Shown here: in pieces, positions 1 through 11,442 of the stretch
How the letters are laid out: the number at the start of each line of letters is the position of its first letter
Position numbering within the stretch: position 1 is the first letter of the stretch
Assembly: GCA_964017145.1 (NCBI GenBank)
Contig: OZ024849.1
Location: 1,488,001 to 1,552,000 of the forward strand
Source of the DNA: Agrocybe praecox
Taxonomy: Eukaryota; Basidiomycota; Agaricomycetes; Agaricales; Agrocybaceae
Direction: 5' to 3'
DNA length: 64,000 bases
Notes under the pieces: generated by a model
What the model saw: the letters and a program-made list of their open reading frames with translations, nothing else
Databases searched by the model: none
What the model was told of the DNA's origin: nothing
Translations under genes and position numbers: made by a program

Positions 1-454
1 TGCTTGGCACCACTTTCCTTGGGCAAGTGATGTTTGTTGTTGTTAAACACCTTCAGATCAGATTTCTTCAATTGAGTTGAAGAATTTCCAAGCACGGCTA
101 GGCGTTGTTTTTCGGCGTTGGCGTCGGCTACCGCTTGTATAACCTCTGAATGCGAGTACGTTTCTATCCAGACGAGCAGGAATTAGGGGACAATATGGGT
201 TCGGATAGCGGAAAGTTGAACATACGAGACGGTTTGCCTCCACCAGCTTCGACCGTATACCAGAGTTTGAACGGCTCGCCTTTGATCTTTCCTGAGCGAC
301 CGGGCTCTCTTTCGACAAGATCAAAGGTATCATCCAAGAGGTTTTGTCTAACTTCTAGGTCCGTGTTACGAGCGGCCAAAGTGTTCGCGGGGATAGTCGG
401 ACCCGATGCAAGAGTGCAGAAGAAAGATGCAACCAAAAAAAAGTTGAAGTGCAT
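1..454 (-). CDS. Small secreted protein, cut by the left edge
   Basis: Two exons are visible, 226-454 and 1-145. They are joined over an intron with GTATGT donor and CAG acceptor (146-225). The ATG at 452-454 opens a hydrophobic signal peptide (MHFNFFLVASFFCTLASG), followed by a charged region with acidic and arginine residues. After the splice the frame continues as a helical, Ala/Asn/Lys-rich stretch (for example VIQAVADANAEKQRLAVLG) and stays open to base 1, so the C-terminus lies outside the window. Without the splice the frame stops at once, which supports the intron. I recognise no family. It is probably an extracellular or cell-wall small secreted protein. The signal peptide and the splice are seen; the secreted role is inferred. 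Confidence 0.6.
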
Positions 455-2464
455 CTGGTCAGAAGAAAGTTGGAATATAAGTTTCTTTCATGATCAAGAA
501 GAAAAAAACAGGAAATAGACACACAGTATGGGACTGATTAAGGTGTAAGAGAGGCTAATGTGCACCAGCTGGAAGAATAGGCCGTATTAGCAACCATAGT
601 GTGCTGGATTAGAAATTCGTGGACTTACGCAGCAAAGGTATGGAAAGACCAGCTTTCTACTGAAGAACCAGACCTCCAAACTCATGTTAATATACATGCG
701 CTGAGTCAGTCATTACGTTGAGACATTAGCCCGATACTCATGGAATCGATACCCATGAAATTTGGAAAGCGCCGAACTCCATTCTGAGGTCGCAAAGTTA
801 AAAATGTAAGGTTCGCCACAGGGCGGAGGAAGGCTCACTGCGCTATCCTAGCTGGGCGACTCAGGCTGCTTAAGCGTGCTGGCGTTGGATGTTTGTCAGA
901 GAATCAGCGAACTCTATTTGAACTCGAAAATGTAAGTATAACGAGAGTCTGCAAATAAATTTGAAAGAAATTGCAGATGAAAAAAGCCAACGGTCAGAAT
1001 CTGTGTACGCAAACTTTGGTTTTGTGTGTTCGGAGGAAGTGCTCGGCCGGACCCCTCATACCTCTGAATTGGCACTCACTTCGCTCGAACAAATTGATTG
1101 ACAGCTGTAATCATCTTGTCTTTTTATAACTTCGAAATGGGCCAAGCGAAACTCACTGTTTCCCTTGAAACCAGATTGATGCGCTCTGCAGTCAATGTAA
1201 GAAAAGAAATGCGAGGAAATCAGTTTCCATGTAAGAGTAACAGCCTTGGAAGCTTACAAAGTAATCGTACAGACCGTGGTCAGGTGGGATACGAGTATAG
1301 GCGCCCAGATAACAACAGATGGATCCGGACATCTGGCGCCCACCTTCCCAGATTAGGAATATACCCCCGACTATGAAGAATGTACAATTTTTGTGAATCA
1401 TTTCCCTCGAAATTGAACAGATAATGTTGTTGATCTATCCGTCGAGTACCCATTACTCTATAGGCGCCCGAGATGTCACAGATAACACCTCTGTGACAAC
1501 ATGTGCATATGTACATTATATTTTGAAAACAATTTGAAAAGCAATAGTTCTCCATCAAATCAATAGTGACGATCTATTTTTTGCACAAGACACGCTAATA
1601 TGTACTTTTATACATATTCAAAGATTCAGACCTTAGGTATTTACTTATATCAAAATTAGCAACCATTCAGATGTACACTGTAGCAGTGCAACCTGCATCA
1701 GTCAGATTAGATTAGATCATGTACAGATATGTGACCACGCTCAATCAATCCTTGCTTTGACCACTACTGCCATCACGGCCCTGGTGGCGGCACATAGCGG
1801 ATAGAAGACAACAAGAAAGAAGAAATGTGATGAGTGCCCCACCCGTCAAGACATGAACGCCTTGCAAACAGTGTTTCCGTACTGGGCTGTCTGGGGGGAG
1901 GATCGCTTCGGGCGTGCCTCAGCAGTGCATAGAGGGTTCACGGGGAATGGAGACGGGCGCAGTGTCCTGGTAGTTACATCACTAATGTATTATGTCTGCA
2001 TGAAGTCGCACTTCAATAGACCTAAATTGACAAGAAAAAAAAAAAAAAAAAAAAAAAACTGCCATCACGGTGCGAGGCTGCTCGACGTGCTTCCGAGCCC
2101 AACCACACCATACAGCTGCACTCTGGACTGCTCCAACTCTCCAGAACGGTTTGAATTATTTGTGTTTGACTATAGAATTACAGTATCTGTCAATGTCTTT
2201 CGTTCATAGTGTCACAGATTAAATATATTGAAATTCTAGTGGTCCACAATGTCCAATGTAATACATTGCTGGTTTCCTTCGCTGTCCGAAGAGGTACTAA
2301 ACCAATGGTTACCGTCGTTCATCATCCACCATCAATGGACAGCGGTCATTGGCGTATAATGTGGGTGTTATCTGGTGTCTACCGTCGATATCCGTTGGTG
2401 GTTAATGATCTTCTAGGGTCAGGGTATAATACTGCAGATTAGACACTGATCTCCATCATCTTTG
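455..2464. other. Gene-poor stretch with a 24-bp A tract
   Basis: I see no convincing gene here. The open frames on both strands are short, lack family resemblance and overlap each other. A run of 24 A lies at 2035-2058. The first few hundred bases should hold the promoter of the secreted-protein gene that reads leftwards. Confidence 0.5.
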
Positions 2465-2471
2465 TATAAAA
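2465..2471 (+). promoter_or_regulatory. TATA box of the small gene at 2543
   Basis: TATAAAA lies 72 nt upstream of the proposed ATG at 2543. The position fits a core promoter with a short leader that contains a uORF (2479-2550). Confidence 0.4.
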
Positions 2472-2478
2472 CAAGACC

Positions 2479-2550
2479 ATGCACTTCGCCAGGATGGTTC
2501 ATTGCTGTCCTCCCCACATTGAGATACTTCCACGGCCACAAGATGTCTGA
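2479..2550 (+). other. Upstream ORF overlapping the main start
   Basis: An ATG at 2479 opens a 23-codon frame whose TGA (2548-2550) lies just beyond the main ATG at 2543, in a different frame. It follows the TATA box by about 10 nt, so it would be in the mRNA only if transcription starts close to the TATA box. If translated it should lower initiation at the downstream gene. Confidence 0.3.
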
Positions 2551-2785
2551 CGAATCTTTCCCTAACACTGAACAGCTTTTCCAGCAAGCATTCGCAGCTG
2601 AGGGTCCAGTACCTCATCTGTTGAAGTTATTGAACAAGCACCCCACCTATCCTGCAGTGAAAGACCTTGTGATTTTCTACACCGGAGCCATAGAGGAAAC
2701 GCCTTCTCGCGCACACATCCTTGCCAGCGCTGTCGCTAAGGTCGCCAGTTCTGGCGACGCACCAATGCATCACTCTAGAGTCTAA
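2543..2785 (+). CDS. Small hypothetical protein, 80 aa
   Basis: This is a single-exon frame of 80 codons that begins with MSDESFPNTEQLF and ends only 75 nt before the stop of the convergent ATG22 gene. The composition is protein-like: an acidic N-terminus, then a mixed hydrophobic and helical region (VPHLLKLLNKHPTYPAVKDLV). No signal peptide or membrane segment is visible, and I do not recognise a family. The ATG at 2543 is preferred because it follows a TATA box at 2465 at a sensible distance and because the longer frame upstream has no ATG that fits. It could be a truncated copy of a longer gene. Whether it is expressed cannot be told from sequence. Confidence 0.45.
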   Translation: MSDESFPNTEQLFQQAFAAEGPVPHLLKLLNKHPTYPAVKDLVIFYTGAIEETPSRAHILASAVAKVASSGDAPMHHSRV

Positions 2786-2860
2786 CCGCAATCAATCACT
2801 TGGGTATATAACAATACTTTCTAATATACATCCAACTCCAGTCTAACTGAAAACTACACC

Positions 2861-5059
2861 TTACCCTGCATACCTATACCCCTGCGCATCTTTCCTCCCT
2901 CTCTCAACATCCACACTCATAAGCACAGGCACCGCGAGCCAAATCATGCAAACGAGGAAGAAGAACGAGTATCGGATGTTTCCTGTCATGTCGGAGATGA
3001 GGCCTACGACGAGGGGGCCGATGAAGGAGCTCGACTGCATTGTCAGAAGGGGATAGAGATAAAGAGGGAGGGAGAGGACATGGTCAGTGAGTGAGTGAGA
3101 GGAGGAGAATGCAGGGGGGAAGGCGTACCTTGTCAGTAATGGAGAATAGACCATACCACCTGGCTTCTTCACCGGGCGGTAAAAGTTCAGCGTAGAACGC
3201 TCTTGCGTATCCTTGGAATGCACCATACACAGAACCTAATACGAATCATAACAGAGGTCGTCAACACCCGGTATTTATGCTGGTAGTACGACCAGCAAGG
3301 ACGTAAAACACTGACCAAAATAAACTGCCAACCCATACATCTCCCCAGCCGTAGTCAACCCTCCGAACTTCGTCTTTCCCTCAAAGAAGAAACCCAGACA
3401 CCCGTAGACAGGAATCAGAGACGCCATCACCACGAGCGTGACGAGGATCCTGAGGTTCGACCAGCCTACGCGACGCTGGATTATAGGCCAGACGAGGGAG
3501 CCCACGATCCCGGATGTAGGAGTGAGTATGCCAATGAGGATAAGGGACGAAGCAGACATGTGTAAAGACGTTTTCCCGAATAGGATGGCGGTGGATGTGA
3601 TAGTGGTAAAGCCTATGAACGTGAAACGATTCGATTAGCGATATTACTCTCTTAACGAAGAAAGAATAAAAAATGATTACCATCAGAAAGAAGGAACCAA
3701 GCAGCGAGGTATTTGAATGTATTCCTCAACTTCTTTATTTCTCTCCACCGAAGCATGTTGCCTAGTCTAATCCAAGCAGCGGCAACTTCCCGTCCAAACC
3801 TCCAATCTTTGTCGTCGTCCTGATCATCGACTTCCACCCGTCGACCAACTCCCTGCCGGTACCGAAGGCCAACCGTACTCGCTGTACTAGGCAGCCAAAT
3901 TGCCGCTGGGATCGTGAAAACGGCCCACCAGACACCACTCAGTCCGATCGCCAACCTCAGGGCAAACGTCGACCCCTTGAGCATCGTCACAGGTATCAGC
4001 GCAACGATGAGCATGCATATCCCCGCGCCATATCCCAATGCAATTCCAAAAGAAGAGATACGTGAAGTAGCTCGCGACAGCTCGGCTTGGTACTCTTTCT
4101 CCAGCTCCGCCACCCTCTTGACATCGAGGGGTGAAGAATCGTAGGTAGTGTTATCTGGATGGCTAGAACTCGCGAGGAGAGGTGCCGTGGTGCTCTCTGT
4201 GCTAGAGTTGGGGTCTGCCCCCCCTGCTCCGCCTTCCCCGTTCAAGTCCTCAGCGCCAACTTCCAATTCTTCGAGCACCTTGACCACTTCCGGAGCCTCC
4301 TTGGCCAAAGATGGGATGTATGAGTTCATCGCAACTGTTGACGCTCCAAAGCCTACGTTGGCAGACATGGCGAGGATGGCAGACAAGAACCATACCGGGG
4401 AGGACGACGGGAGAAGGAGGAAGAGTGTAGCTGCTATTGAGCCTAGAGCAGCAAAGCTGAGTAAAAGAAGCTTGCGGTGTGGTGCTATAGTTCAAGAGGT
4501 CATTTACTCAGTATGTCAAGAGTGATATATTGATATGAGGAGACTCACGATGGTCCGCAATTCCTCCCATTGAAATGACAGTCAACGCCTGCAATACGAC
4601 TGATATTGAGTACACATACAAGCTATAAACGCAGAAGAAATTAGGGCAAGAAACATAAAGGCAACTAAGAACAAGAACATACCTGAAGCTTGCACTATCT
4701 ATCCAGACCCATCCAATCTTAACAACACACCGCGCAGCCTCAGCCAACGTGTCGATATCTGCAGTCGTGGTCGGTGGTTGAGGCGAAGGTGATGAAGCAG
4801 CGGAACAAGGCACTGTCTTGTCAGGCAACAAGTACCCATTGTCCCTTGCAAATTGCTCCAGACATATTGGGAGGAAGAGAGTCAAGGAGACTATGACGAA
4901 GACTTCACTGTAGAAAGAAAGAATACACGAATAAACTCGTCAGCGGTCGTCCTTGGTATAAGAATAGTTTGACTAGTATACGAACCTGGCAAACGCATAA
5001 CTCAGCCACCCATTCAGTTTCTTCTTGTACTGCGAGCCGGACGAGAAATTCGATAACAT
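2861..5059 (-). CDS. ATG22: Autophagy-related protein 22-like vacuolar amino-acid effluxer
   Basis: Atg22 is a multi-pass permease of the vacuolar membrane that exports amino acids released by autophagic breakdown. About seven exons assemble from 5059 down to 2861. Family hallmarks in order: an N-terminal first-membrane region (WLSYAFASEVFVIVSLTLF), the cytosolic FARDNG region, the MSANVGFGAS...NSYIPSLAKEAPE segment, the conserved AFQGYARAFYAELLPPGEEA stretch near 3140-3225 (read across a splice), and the C-terminal SSFIGPLVVGLISD...GNIRYSFF with SVDVERGRKDAQGY. A long polar insert follows the PSLAKEAPE region, as in other fungal Atg22 proteins. The ATG at 5059 gives a short cytosolic N-terminus and is the first in frame after an upstream stop; an additional upstream exon is possible. 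It ends tail to tail with the small gene at 2543. Family assignment is firm; exact exon ends are not. Confidence 0.9.
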
Positions 5060-5976
5060 ATGAGACTGTTCAGTAGCTGTCAAGTATACAAAGAGAATAA
5101 GTATCAATCAGGCCATGAAGTTCAGATGTGTTTGATGGTGATGGTCAGAAGTCAAGCAACGCTCGACGTTCCTAACATGTTTGCTCACTGACTCCCGAGT
5201 CACAAACACACGTTGCGCTTCCACTCGAGGCTCTCCACATCCACGCGACGAAATGAGGGCTTCCTGTTGTCATGACCTTATGAGAAGCTTAAACATCCGG
5301 AACGAATCTCCAGGACCAAACCATGTACTGGTCCACGCGTCGTTCACAGCCTCCCAAACTACTCAAATGAGGTCCCAAAGCCCCAAGAAACATTCCGCAA
5401 TCCACAAAAATGACATAAATTATCACCACCTTAAAGAGTTCGCTATACAAGAGGGAAGAGGAAAAGTACACGAAAACACATACAGATTACACATGCACGA
5501 CCAGAGTATGTAGTAATTAGTTGATAGTGCGTCTGCAGACCCGTGTCCGTAAACAAGCGATAATCCACCAAAACGCCGTCTGACGCCCATAGATTCGGCG
5601 AATAAGTAGTATGTATGTCTATACCAATGATGAGGATGATGATCCCAAGTAAATGGGCGTCCATGTACGCGTGCATGTGTAGGAGAAGAGAAAAGCGAGT
5701 AGAGGGTAGGCGGACAGATAGCGGCATTCAAAGGGGTGGATGGTGGGTAAGTCGTCATTAATTAGTGGAATACACAAATATGGGTTTGTGGGAGGGTGGG
5801 GGGAGAGGTGGCTGGTGCCATATCTCTAATGCACAACTGCAACTACATCCCTCTTTCTCATTGTCTCCAACTCGATGGGAAAGGGGAAGGCAGCCATGTC
5901 AGATAGATCAGGCTAAGTGTCGGGGTAATTTTGAGAATATTAATGGTTTTTGAATAAATATACTCGTTACATCTTT
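5060..5976. other. Spacer between STE24 3' end and ATG22 start
   Basis: Both flanking genes read leftwards. The stretch should hold the STE24 3' UTR and the ATG22 promoter. I see no further gene; the open frames on the minus strand at 5423-5758 are low complexity and mutually overlapping. Confidence 0.4.
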
Positions 5977-7696
5977 TCAGAGCGCCTTCTTCTCTTTCTC
6001 GGTCTGATAAGCCTCGAGGGCCTTCAGACGTTCGGTAAGAGTAGGGTGCGAGTGGTGATAAGCAGAGTACATCCAATCAACCCAAACAGTCGACAGATTC
6101 TTGACGTGCAATTGGATTAACGCCTTGCTCAACCTCTCTCCCATATCTTTCATCTCGTCCTCCTTGACCAAGTTGTGCAATTCTAATGCAAACTTATCGG
6201 CCTCCCACTCGAACTTCCTGCTCACAGCGTTCATTGCGATGCTCACGACAGCCTCGATGGGGGTCAGGATCATCTGGAAGAGGAGGAAGGCAACGAGAGT
6301 AGGTGGGCTGGCAGCGACAGCTTTAGGGAAGTCGAATGAGCGCAGAAGAGGTGGGGCGTGGAGGAAAGCAGGGAAGAGAGCGAGAATAGCAAAGATGTGG
6401 AATTGAGAAATGGCCATGAGTTTGGTCGGGTGGAGGTAATACCAATGACCAAGCTCGTGGGCTAGAGTAATAACAACAGTCAATCTCAAGGATCGATATA
6501 TCATCAAAAGGACTTACCAAGGACAGCCTCAACTTCCTCAGGCTTGCTTTGTTGGATGAGTGTGTCAAAAATGACGATGTGTTTGCTCTGCGAGATAATT
6601 AACACAAAGAAAGAAAAAGAAGTAAAATTTACTTACCCATGGAAGACCGAAGAAGTAAGCATTGCTATGGGAGCTGCGCTTCGAGCCATCAATTTCATAC
6701 AAATGCTTGAGGGGGAAGCTGAGCTTTCCAGCCAGGTTCTCAATCCTTTTGCGAAGGTCGCCTTCAGGGAGAGGAGACAGCTTGTTGAACAAAGGCTGAA
6801 TGACAGTGGGGTAGAGGATGACCATGCTCAGTTGGAAAACGAGCCTAGATGCGATATTAGCTTTCTTGTACTTGTACTTTAAAATAGAAGTGACAAGCTT
6901 ACATGAAAGCCATTAACCAAGGAACAAAACGATCTCCAGCCCATTGGAAGATGTACAAGAAAGCAGCGAGGAAGGGTGCTCCCAAGACGAATGCAATTCC
7001 CCATCCTTTCAAAAGGTCGGCTACGAACAGGCCAGGAGTGGTCTTGTTGAAACCGTGCTTTTCTTCCAGAACAAAAGTTCCATATGCTTGAAGAGGGAGA
7101 GTAGGGATGGAAGACAGGACGAAGAGAAGGAAGACAAAGGCAATGGATTGCAGAATCTGATTCGTAGATGCTCAGCACCAAAGTAACAGCGAATGCAAGG
7201 AATATGCACATACCTCGTACTCGGGCCCATATCCCACCTTGGCCGTAAGCTTTCCAGCAGCAGTCCAAGACCAAGCATAGAAACCATAGTGCAGCATGAG
7301 CGAGTCAAGCAGCTGCTTGAAGATCCCCGAGAAGAATGCGAACTTGGCCTTGTCCTTTCCATAATTTTGTGACTTCTCAAACACGCCGGCGTCAAAGTGC
7401 TTCGCCAAAGCTGCCGGGGGCTCCTTCTTCGAATACAAAGGGTACTGACGAATCCTACAAGCAAGAAGAAAAAGAAATTAATTAGATAATTATGCGCAAA
7501 TTGAATGTATCCAACAGATTATCCTTTCGCATGAATGAAGTGGAGATGGATGGGCAGACACTCACAGCAAATACGACTCGAAGAGGGTAACCGCCCATGA
7601 GAAACTCTGCACGTAGAACTTCCAGTCGATAGGGTCTACGGCGACGAAAGCCAAATGCCGCTGAATGTTGTTCAGCTGGGTGTGGAGGATGTCCAT
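5977..7696 (-). CDS. STE24: CAAX prenyl protease 1 (M48 zinc metalloprotease)
   Basis: Ste24 is an integral membrane zinc endopeptidase of the ER and inner nuclear membrane. It cuts the -AAX tripeptide from prenylated CAAX proteins and trims the N-terminus of mating-pheromone precursors. Several exons assemble from the ATG at 7696 (MDILHTQLNNIQRHL) to the stop at 5977. The zinc-binding HEXXH motif is present as AHELGHWYYLHPTKL near 6450. The third zinc ligand region is EWEADKFAL, and the C-terminal STVWVDWMYSAYHHSHPTLTERL is typical of the family. Also seen are the SRKFEWEAD segment and IDGSKRSSHSNAYFFGLPW upstream of the active site. Multiple hydrophobic segments fit the 7-TM architecture, and the overall size is close to the yeast enzyme. 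Several introns interrupt it, one just before AHELGH. The 597-bp gap to the F-box-like gene is a shared divergent promoter. Confidence 0.93.
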
Positions 7697-8263
7697 GATG
7701 GTTGTAGTAATATCAAAGGGGCCAGCGCACGGTAAAAACGCGGTCGTGGTCGTGACGTGTTCAATAAATCTGCACCGCCACACGGCGTCGCGGCCATTGG
7801 CCCGTTCATCAACAAACTGACTCCGCTGCCACTATGTTCTTCTTGCCATGATGTTCATGCATTGCTGTTGATTCTTCAAGCGAGTCTGCAATGGAATAAT
7901 CTTATTTGATCTCTCTCTCCACATGGCTGTTTCTGCTGAAAATATTCTGGGAGGCAACTTGGTTCGGCGCTGGGTCAAAACTTGAAGTACAAAAACCTTT
8001 TTTTTGGTGGAGCTTGGAAGTACAAAAACTTGACAAAAACGAGCCAACGCGACGCACTACAAACTAACCTGTGGAGCGCGACCATTTACTACATGTTTTT
8101 CTTGGAATCCTGGTTTTTGTTTATGCAACAATAATCCATATATTCAATCTGGTGATTGTGGCCCATTACTTGGGCCTACCAGTGCGTCTACTTAATGTCA
8201 GCCCTTCGCGACCACTGTGGCCACCGGCATCATTGCATTGCATTGTCTATGACCTAGCTTGCA

Positions 8264-8270
8264 TATAAAA
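8264..8270 (+). promoter_or_regulatory. TATA box very close to the ATG of the LRR-like gene
   Basis: TATAAAA starts 30 nt before the ATG at 8294. That would place the transcription start almost on the first ATG, so the second Met codon (8312) may be used instead. Confidence 0.4.
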
Positions 8271-8293
8271 AAGCGCCCGAAATTAACTCATTC

Positions 8294-9643
8294 ATGTTAC
8301 AAGAAATCCTCATGGCTCTTCCCTATTGCCCCCATGGTAGGCCGGAACCGGCATCCCTCGATCTGCCACAGATAGTCCTCGACTTCTGGGACTCGGACGA
8401 TCCAGAAGAACGCCTTAAAGTCGTTAAATACGAAGTGACAGAACAACTTAACCTCAATGACCACCCGGTTGACCTACACATTTTCTACGATGGTGGCAGG
8501 AAACCTTGTGAACAAATCGCACCCTTCTTGAAGCCTTACTCTCATCGTATCAAGAGGCTGACATGCCACTTCGATGGAAATGTCCTAGATGCTATTATGC
8601 TTAGCCTTGGAGCAGAGCGGATAAGCAAAACGCTCGAAGAGTTAATCCAGCCGTACACGCCCTACAGTGCCATACTGGATTCACTGGCTCTTCTGGAATG
8701 TCCGATTTTGGAGGAATTCAACATCATCGACAAAAGGGCAGGGAAGCTAGGTTTACACATAGCTCGTGACAAAACCTCGTCCGAATCCCTAGTATTTTCG
8801 CCCTTCCTGTGGAAAACCAACAAATGGATACCTTCCAATCTCACTATCCTCCGACTTTTGGACCCCGCATACTTCGATTTGATCGGTCCCGCATCCCTTC
8901 AAAAGGATCTTCAAACCATTCTCACCCAGTCCAATATTGCTTCGAGCCTCGAATACCTCGAAATAAGCTGCATCTTTGGCACGAACGACAATACAAAGCC
9001 AGATAACTCCGTTACTCCAATATGCCTACCGAACGTTCGAGAGCTCGCCGTCTCCTTCGTGCAGGACCCTTCTTCCATCCTCCACATTCTCCGCCTGCCG
9101 AATTTGGAGAAATTAACACTTCGAGATGAAGTCTCCTCACTTCCGTACCCTGACAGAGCTGCCGCAGAATCTGCACGGAATTCACAAAAATTGCCGGGAC
9201 TGCTAGACTACATCAGCGAATATGGCTTCAGCGACGAAGGAAACTCGTTGAAGCATCTAAGCTTACACGGCCTTCCCAGGTTTCCCCTTGATCAAACCTT
9301 CGGATATATCGAAAACAACCTCACCAACCTCGAATGCCTTAGCTTATCCGGACACAACAGGGACTCTAACGCCGTAGACTCCTTTGCTTGGCCTCTGTTC
9401 ACTGACTACTACGACAAGTATACCAAGAGCTATAACCGCAAGGATTCGCCACCTGTCCTCCTCCCAAAGCTTCAGAATTTGTTTATGACTAACTATGGGT
9501 GGGAAAGAGACCTCGACTTTCGTGGATTTAGAGAAAGACGATGTAAACTCGGCGTGCCACCCGATCTGAGCTCAATCGAGTTTAACAAAAAACCCAAACC
9601 CAAAGGAAAGGACATTCACTTGGGAACAGTGGAGAGAATATAA
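8294..9643 (+). CDS. F-box/LRR-like protein, single exon, 449 aa
   Basis: This is one uninterrupted frame with no intron, unusual next to its intron-rich neighbours but common for basidiomycete F-box/LRR-like proteins. The sequence has irregular leucine-rich segments such as LPNVRELAVSF, LRLPNLEKLTL, NSLKHLSLHGLP and NLTNLECLSLSG, spaced as in F-box-associated LRR domains. No clear N-terminal F-box is seen; the first 60 residues are acidic and lack the LP..L..IF pattern. In this family an F-box would recruit the Skp1-cullin ubiquitin ligase, so this may be an LRR-only relative or one with a diverged box. The start may be the second Met at 8312, given the TATA box at 8264. The specific function is unknown. 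Confidence 0.65.
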   Translation: MLQEILMALPYCPHGRPEPASLDLPQIVLDFWDSDDPEERLKVVKYEVTEQLNLNDHPVDLHIFYDGGRKPCEQIAPFLKPYSHRIKRLTCHFDGNVLDAIMLSLGAERISKTLEELIQPYTPYSAILDSLALLECPILEEFNIIDKRAGKLGLHIARDKTSSESLVFSPFLWKTNKWIPSNLTILRLLDPAYFDLIGPASLQKDLQTILTQSNIASSLEYLEISCIFGTNDNTKPDNSVTPICLPNVRELAVSFVQDPSSILHILRLPNLEKLTLRDEVSSLPYPDRAAAESARNSQKLPGLLDYISEYGFSDEGNSLKHLSLHGLPRFPLDQTFGYIENNLTNLECLSLSGHNRDSNAVDSFAWPLFTDYYDKYTKSYNRKDSPPVLLPKLQNLFMTNYGWERDLDFRGFRERRCKLGVPPDLSSIEFNKKPKPKGKDIHLGTVERI

Positions 9644-10213
9644 CCCAGGATTTTGGTTTTATTTTTACCTTGGTATATTTTTTTGCCACTCTTGATATTT
9701 ACACCGTTGGCGTTGATGATTCGTCTTCAGTTTTTCTATCCACATTACACGAGATTTACCGAGCCCATCGCAGCCGGCCGTGCGCGCTGGAAACGGACAT
9801 GTAGCGCCCATGTTTAATGTATAACTTTGTTGATCTTTAATCTAAATACTTTACCAACCCCTGTTTCTATATATGCCTGTTTGTATTTATCCTGCAAACT
9901 TCGAGAGCTGGCTCAATTCAAAAAATGACGTATTTATTCAGACTTGCAATCGGGATTCCCCTCACTAGGCATAAGCAGAAAATTATTGCATCTGAAGATC
10001 AACTGTAAATTCGTATAATCGTGTTTCGATTACGTATTCTGTATCTGTTTATCAGTAACGATCAAGAGCTTCTTCGGGTCGTGCTAATACCACCACCGTG
10101 ATCACTATCCAAACCGTCCTGCTATAAGTACGTGATAAGGAAAGCTCACCCAGCTCCCTTTGAACCAAAACCCAGTAGTACGACCTTTCCCGACGACGTT
10201 CTAAATTCCGGAG
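9644..10213. other. Spacer before the hydrolase array
   Basis: No gene is seen. It holds the 3' end of the LRR-like gene and the promoter of the first hydrolase. A TATA-like CTATAAG lies about 90 nt before the ATG at 10214. Confidence 0.45.
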
Positions 10214-11392
10214 ATGGATATCATCGCACAATGTACAGACAAGGAGATCGCCAACGTTATTGATCCAAGTAAGTGGTAGTACTTTGTTCACATATGACAT
10301 ATACGACACTCCGGCGCGTCGGTGTCAGGTCTCTAAAACAAATTCGAAATGAATCGAGAATGTACTGATTTTTTGTATGTGTATTCAGCGGTTGCCGCCT
10401 TTGCGCCTCTTCTCAAGGCAAAAAAAGCGGCCATAAAAGAAGTGCCATTCAAAACTTTCCAATATGGCCCTCTAGATCGCCACCATGTAAGTATTTTTTC
10501 GAGATGACCCGGGAAGCCCCCGAATATCCTAACTAATTAAAGCCACCATTATGAACTCTCCATTCAGCTAGATATATATTATCCAACAATACCTTCACCT
10601 CATGGGCCCAAGGCACCCATACTTTTCTTTATATACGGTGGTGGTCTGAACACCGGAGACAGACGCATATCACCAAAGACGTTTGGCCTCGTGTACTCCT
10701 GCGTAGCAGCGTACTACGCTCGCCGTGGGTACCTCGTAATCATCCCTGATTATCGCCTTGTACCACATGTCAAGTACCCAGGACCAGCAGAAGACGTCCG
10801 CGATGCCCTACGCTGGGCTGTCCAAAACCTAAACGTCCATAAAGAGAAAGAAACATCCTTGGGGGAGGCGCAGCCTCCCAATTTACTCGTCCCAGATCTG
10901 GATAGGGTAGTATTAATGGGTCATTCGGCCGGTGCTCTGCACATCGCAACTATGATGTTCGAGCAGAGCGTCTTGCCATGGGATGATGACCTTCGTCGCA
11001 GGATAAAGGGGTTAATCCTCCAAGCACCCCCATATGACTTGTCCCAAATGACCACAGATTGGTCGACGTGGTCGATTCACGCCCAGTACTGGGGCAACCT
11101 CGAAATCATGAAAGCCAACGATCCTATCAACCTGTACCGTCGTATGCCAGGCCATGTGGTCGACAAGCTACCCAAATTACTTATGGTCCAGGGTGAAAAT
11201 GAACCAGATTGGTTGGTTTACGCCGGTGATCGATTCCATGAGGCTGTCAGGGACAGGACCGGTGTAGCTTTAGATAGAGTTATTGCAAAGGGGCATAACC
11301 ATATTAGCGTTAATTGGGCGTTGAGTACAGGCGTTGGAGAGCAGTGGGCAGAAGAAACAGTGGTGTGGTTGGAAAAGGTTTTTTCATCGTAG
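10214..11392 (+). CDS. Alpha/beta-hydrolase, tandem paralogue 1 (325 aa)
   Basis: Three exons: 10214-10268, 10389-10486 and 10568-11392. The protein starts MDIIAQCTDKEIANVIDP and has the esterase/lipase fold of the hormone-sensitive-lipase type. The oxyanion-hole motif is YGGG where HGGG is usual, followed by PDYRLVPHVKYPGPAEDVRDA. The nucleophile elbow is GHSAG (MGHSAGALHI). The probable acid is the Asp in GENEPDW and the catalytic His lies in KGHNHIS near the C-terminus. No signal peptide or membrane segment is seen, so it is probably cytosolic. The substrate is unknown; small esters or a secondary metabolite are possible. Exon lengths 55 and 98 match the two paralogues at 13526 and 15127 exactly. 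It carries a charged insert (NVHKEKETSLGEAQPP) that the other two lack. It ends 50 bp from the stop of the convergent cyclodeaminase-like gene. Confidence 0.88.
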
Positions 11393-11442
11393 CTGGGAAA
11401 CAGACAATGTTATTTTCAATAGATGAGATTGGATGATTCTTA

